Part shown: positions 12,313 to 14,875 of the stretch, piece by piece
Position numbering within the stretch: the stretch's first letter is position 1
How the letters are laid out: every line of letters begins with the position of its first letter
Assembly: GCA_965369635.1 (NCBI GenBank)
Contig: CBDURC010000056.1
Coordinates: 1 to 14,875, forward strand
From: UBA3071 sp965369635
Lineage (GTDB): Bacteria; Chloroflexota; Anaerolineae; UBA3071
Direction of reading: 5' to 3'
Length of the DNA: 14,875 nucleotides
The notes under the pieces: generated by a model
Databases searched by the model: none
Seen by the model: only the letters and a program-made list of their open reading frames with translations
What the model was told of the DNA's origin: nothing
Translations under genes and position numbers: made by a program

Positions 12313-13662
12313 ATGGAGCAGCGAGTGCTAGATCAGACGCTGGCGCAGGTGCGCGCCTACCTCGAGGCCAACGACTTGGCAGGAGCCATCGCCCTCATCG
12401 AGGCTCTGCGCCCGCCCGATCAGGCCGACGTCTTCGAAGAGCTACGGCTCGGCCAGCAGGAGATTCTCCTACCCCGACTGGACATCGAAGACGCCGCCGA
12501 CATTCTGGAGGAACTGGAGGACGAAGACGCCGCCGAACTGGCCAGCCGCCTCGACGTCAACACGCTGGCCCCCATTCTCGACGAGATGGCCAGCGATGAG
12601 GCAGCCGACCTGCTGGGCGACCTGAATCCGGAGCAGGTGAGCCAAGCGCTGGCCCAGATGGCCGACGCCGACTGGGTGCAGGCACTGCTGGTGTTCCCCG
12701 ACGAGACCGCCGGTGGCCTGATGACCACCGAGTTTCTGGCTCTGCAGCGCGACATGACCAGCGCCGAGGCCCTGGCCACCGTCCGGCAATGGGCACCCGA
12801 AGAGGAAGCGGCCTACTACCTGTTCGTCGTGGATCAAGATGGCCACCTTCGCGGCGTGGCCAGCCTGCTGGACCTGATCAAGGCCCCGCCCAGAGCCCGG
12901 CTGGGCGAGGTCATGGACCCGGACGTCATCCACATCCTGGCCGACGCCGATCAGGAGGAGTGTGCCCGGCTCATGACCCACTACGACGTCATGAGCCTGC
13001 CGGTGGTAGACCGGAACCACTTGCTCCTGGGCGTCATCACCGTGGACGACCTGGTGGACGTGCTGGAGGACGAGGCCACCGAGGACATCCAGCGCTTGGG
13101 CGGTGCGTTGCCCCTGGATCGGCGCTACTTGGACACCTCGGTGCTGCAGGTGACCTGGAAGCGCATCGGCTGGCTGTTGCTGCTCTTCGTGACGGGGACG
13201 CTCACCGCCAGCGTGATGCGCTACTTCGAGCCCCTGCTGACCACGGAGGTGACCCTGGCCTTCTTCGTGCCCTTGCTCATTGGCACCGGCGGCAACGCCG
13301 GCTCCCAGACCACAGCGACCATTATCCGTGCCCTGGCAGTGGGAGACGTAGACTGGAGAGATGTGCTCACGGTGTTCTGGCGCGAGTCCCGTGCGGGCAT
13401 TCTGCTGGGTCTGGCCATGGCCGTCGTGGGCTTCATACGGGCACTCACCTATGGCACGACGGGCCCGCTAGCCCTGGCTGTGAGCAGCGGGCTTCTGGCC
13501 ATCGTCCTTTGGGCCAACGTGGTGGGTGCGCTGCTGCCACTGCTGGCCGCCCGGCTGAAGATTGATCCCACGATGATCTCGGGCCCATTGATGAGCACCT
13601 TGGTGGACGCCACAGGGCTCTTCATCTACTTGGCCATCGCCAAGGCAATCCTGCAAATCTGA
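12313..13662 (+). CDS. mgtE: Magnesium channel/transporter MgtE
   Basis: The 449-residue protein has the complete MgtE layout: an acidic superhelical N domain (about 1-125, with repeated DAADILEELEDEDAAEL-like helices), two CBS domains (about 130-255), a connecting helix and five transmembrane helices (about 275-449). The pore family signatures GTGGNAGSQTTATIIRAL and PTMISGPLMSTLVDATG are present, the latter with the conserved Asp. In Thermus MgtE the N and CBS domains bind Mg2+ and close the pore when cytosolic Mg2+ is high. A perfect AAGGAGG lies 5 nt before the ATG. The 184-nt gap after the HD gene holds a candidate leader peptide; I see no M-box riboswitch. The next gene starts 11 nt after the stop, suggesting cotranscription. 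Confidence 0.96.
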   Translation: MEQRVLDQTLAQVRAYLEANDLAGAIALIEALRPPDQADVFEELRLGQQEILLPRLDIEDAADILEELEDEDAAELASRLDVNTLAPILDEMASDEAADLLGDLNPEQVSQALAQMADADWVQALLVFPDETAGGLMTTEFLALQRDMTSAEALATVRQWAPEEEAAYYLFVVDQDGHLRGVASLLDLIKAPPRARLGEVMDPDVIHILADADQEECARLMTHYDVMSLPVVDRNHLLLGVITVDDLVDVLEDEATEDIQRLGGALPLDRRYLDTSVLQVTWKRIGWLLLLFVTGTLTASVMRYFEPLLTTEVTLAFFVPLLIGTGGNAGSQTTATIIRALAVGDVDWRDVLTVFWRESRAGILLGLAMAVVGFIRALTYGTTGPLALAVSSGLLAIVLWANVVGALLPLLAARLKIDPTMISGPLMSTLVDATGLFIYLAIAKAILQI

Positions 13663-13673
13663 AAGGCATACCC

Positions 13674-14875
13674 ATGTCTGGACGGACCATCATCGAGAAG
13701 ATCATCCAAACGCACAGCGACGAAACGGTCGCGCCGGGGCGCATTGTCTGGATGGACCTGGATTTGCGCACAGCTCGAGACTTCGCCGGCGCCAATGTGG
13801 TGCAGAACTTCCGCACGCACTACGGCAACAGTCCCGTAGCCGACGCCAGCAAAACCTTCTTCACCTTCGACTGCGTCGTCCCGGCCAAGACCATCCCCTA
13901 CGCCAACAACCAGCACATCTGCCGCCGGTGGGCGAGCGAGAAGGGAATCAAGGTCTACGACGTGGACGCCGGTATCGGTTCGCACGTAGCCATCGAGGAA
14001 GGGCTGGCCTACCCGGGCTGCACCTTCGTGGGGACCGATTCCCATCTCAACATCCTGGGCGCCATCGGCGCCTTCGGCCAGGGGATGGGCGACCAGGACA
14101 TCGCTTTCGGTTTCAAGACCGGCAAGACCTGGTTCGAGGTGCCACTGACGATGAAGGTGGTGATAGAGGGAGATCTACGCCCTCCCTGCACGGCGCGGGA
14201 CCTGACTCTGGCAGTGCTGCGAGAACTCGGCTCCAGCGGCGCGCTGGGCCGGGCGGTGGAGTTCTACGGCTCGGCCATCGAAGATCTCGACCTGTCTGGC
14301 CGCATCACGCTGGCCAGCCAGATCACGGAGATGGGCGGCATCATCGGTTTCATCCCGCCCTCAGAGGAAGTACTGGCCTTCTGCGGCGAGCGGGCGGGGC
14401 GAGGGATGCCCGGCGTGTATGCCGATCCCGACGCTGAGTACTGTGAAGTGGTGGAGGTAGACATCACCGATCTGGAGCCACTCATCGCCTGCCCGCCTAA
14501 CCCGGCCAACGTGAAGCCGGTGCGGGAACTGGCCGGCACGCGCATCGACTCTGTCTTCCTCGGCTCCTGCACCAACGGCCGCTTCGAGGACTTCGCCGCT
14601 GTGGCCGAGGTCGTCGAGGGCAAGCGCATCGCTCCCTGGGTCATGGCCTCGGTCGTGCCCGCCACCCGCAAGGTGTACGCGCGCATGCTGCAGGGAGGTC
14701 TGTTGCAAGCATTGTTCGAGGCTGGCTTCATCATCAGCAACCCCGGCTGCGGAGGCTGTGCTTCGGGGCAGATCGGCATGACCGGCCAGGGGCAGGTGCA
14801 GGTGAGCACCAGCAACCGCAACTTCCGCGGCAAGCAGGGTGCAGGCGACACCTACCTGGCCAGCCCGCTGACGGC
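13674..14875 (+). CDS. Aconitase/3-isopropylmalate dehydratase-family large subunit (3' end outside window)
   Basis: The reading frame from ATG 13674 (AAAGG upstream) stays open for 400 codons to the window end. The [4Fe-4S] ligands are present: Cys299 in GSCTNGR and Cys359/Cys362 in NPGCGGCASG. GTDSH (120-124) is also kept. The length matches the short LeuC/homoaconitase/dimethylmalate dehydratase large subunit (~420 residues), which needs a separate small subunit, expected just downstream. Several positions differ from canonical LeuC: Arg35-Asp36 where His-Asp/Glu is usual, Asp66-Cys67 where Asp-His is usual, SHV for CHQ, and Leu125 for Thr after GTDSH. It may act on a substrate other than isopropylmalate, so no symbol is given. 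It follows mgtE by 11 nt, an unexpected pairing by function. Confidence 0.88.
   Translation, partial: MSGRTIIEKIIQTHSDETVAPGRIVWMDLDLRTARDFAGANVVQNFRTHYGNSPVADASKTFFTFDCVVPAKTIPYANNQHICRRWASEKGIKVYDVDAGIGSHVAIEEGLAYPGCTFVGTDSHLNILGAIGAFGQGMGDQDIAFGFKTGKTWFEVPLTMKVVIEGDLRPPCTARDLTLAVLRELGSSGALGRAVEFYGSAIEDLDLSGRITLASQITEMGGIIGFIPPSEEVLAFCGERAGRGMPGVYADPDAEYCEVVEVDITDLEPLIACPPNPANVKPVRELAGTRIDSVFLGSCTNGRFEDFAAVAEVVEGKRIAPWVMASVVPATRKVYARMLQGGLLQALFEAGFIISNPGCGGCASGQIGMTGQGQVQVSTSNRNFRGKQGAGDTYLASPLT

Overview
The window is GC-rich bacterial DNA, densely packed with chromosomal housekeeping and signalling genes. Several traits suggest Chloroflexota (Anaerolineae-like): TTG and GTG starts behind GGAGG ribosome sites, a secreted GH3 enzyme with a Pro-Thr repeat linker, a YtxH/DUF948 envelope pair next to mnmA, and a one-pass Ser/Thr kinase beside an FHA regulator. 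This placement is inference from gene content only. No phage, transposase, integrase or CRISPR array is visible.

Layout. 38-1762 (+) is a bifunctional NAD(P)HX repair enzyme. It is about 60-70 residues longer than usual because three short in-frame insertions, two with repeat structure and one a homopyrimidine tract, sit in predicted loops. 1763-1875 is a convergent gap holding a degenerate tRNA-like sequence between 10-bp direct repeats. 1876-4013 (-) is an operon-like set read as mnmA (TTG start), a small membrane protein, a DUF948 protein and a YtxH protein, with a strong sigma70-type promoter at 4225-4253. 4250-6090 (-) is an FHA-winged-helix regulator overlapping hemW by 4 nt.

6107-7238 (+) is a membrane Ser/Thr kinase divergent from the FHA regulator; its promoter places the transcript start at or next to the ATG. 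It converges, with one base between stop codons, on a 963-residue secreted and membrane-anchored GH3-family protein (7240-10131, -). The kinase and GH3 promoters share the 8-mer AGACGTCA. Kinase, phosphothreonine-binding regulator and envelope hydrolase could form one envelope-sensing module (inference).

10224-14875 (+) carries a promoter, a candidate 43-residue small ORF with a hairpin at its end, a sugar-nucleotide epimerase/dehydratase, an HD-domain phosphohydrolase, a candidate 28-residue acidic and proline-containing leader peptide, the Mg2+ channel MgtE, and an aconitase/LeuC-family large subunit that runs off the window end. The most interesting unexplained items are the possible Mg2+-responsive leader peptide before mgtE, the insertion-riddled repair enzyme, the kinase/FHA-winged-helix/GH3 neighbourhood, and the altered active-site residues in the GH3 and aconitase-family proteins.
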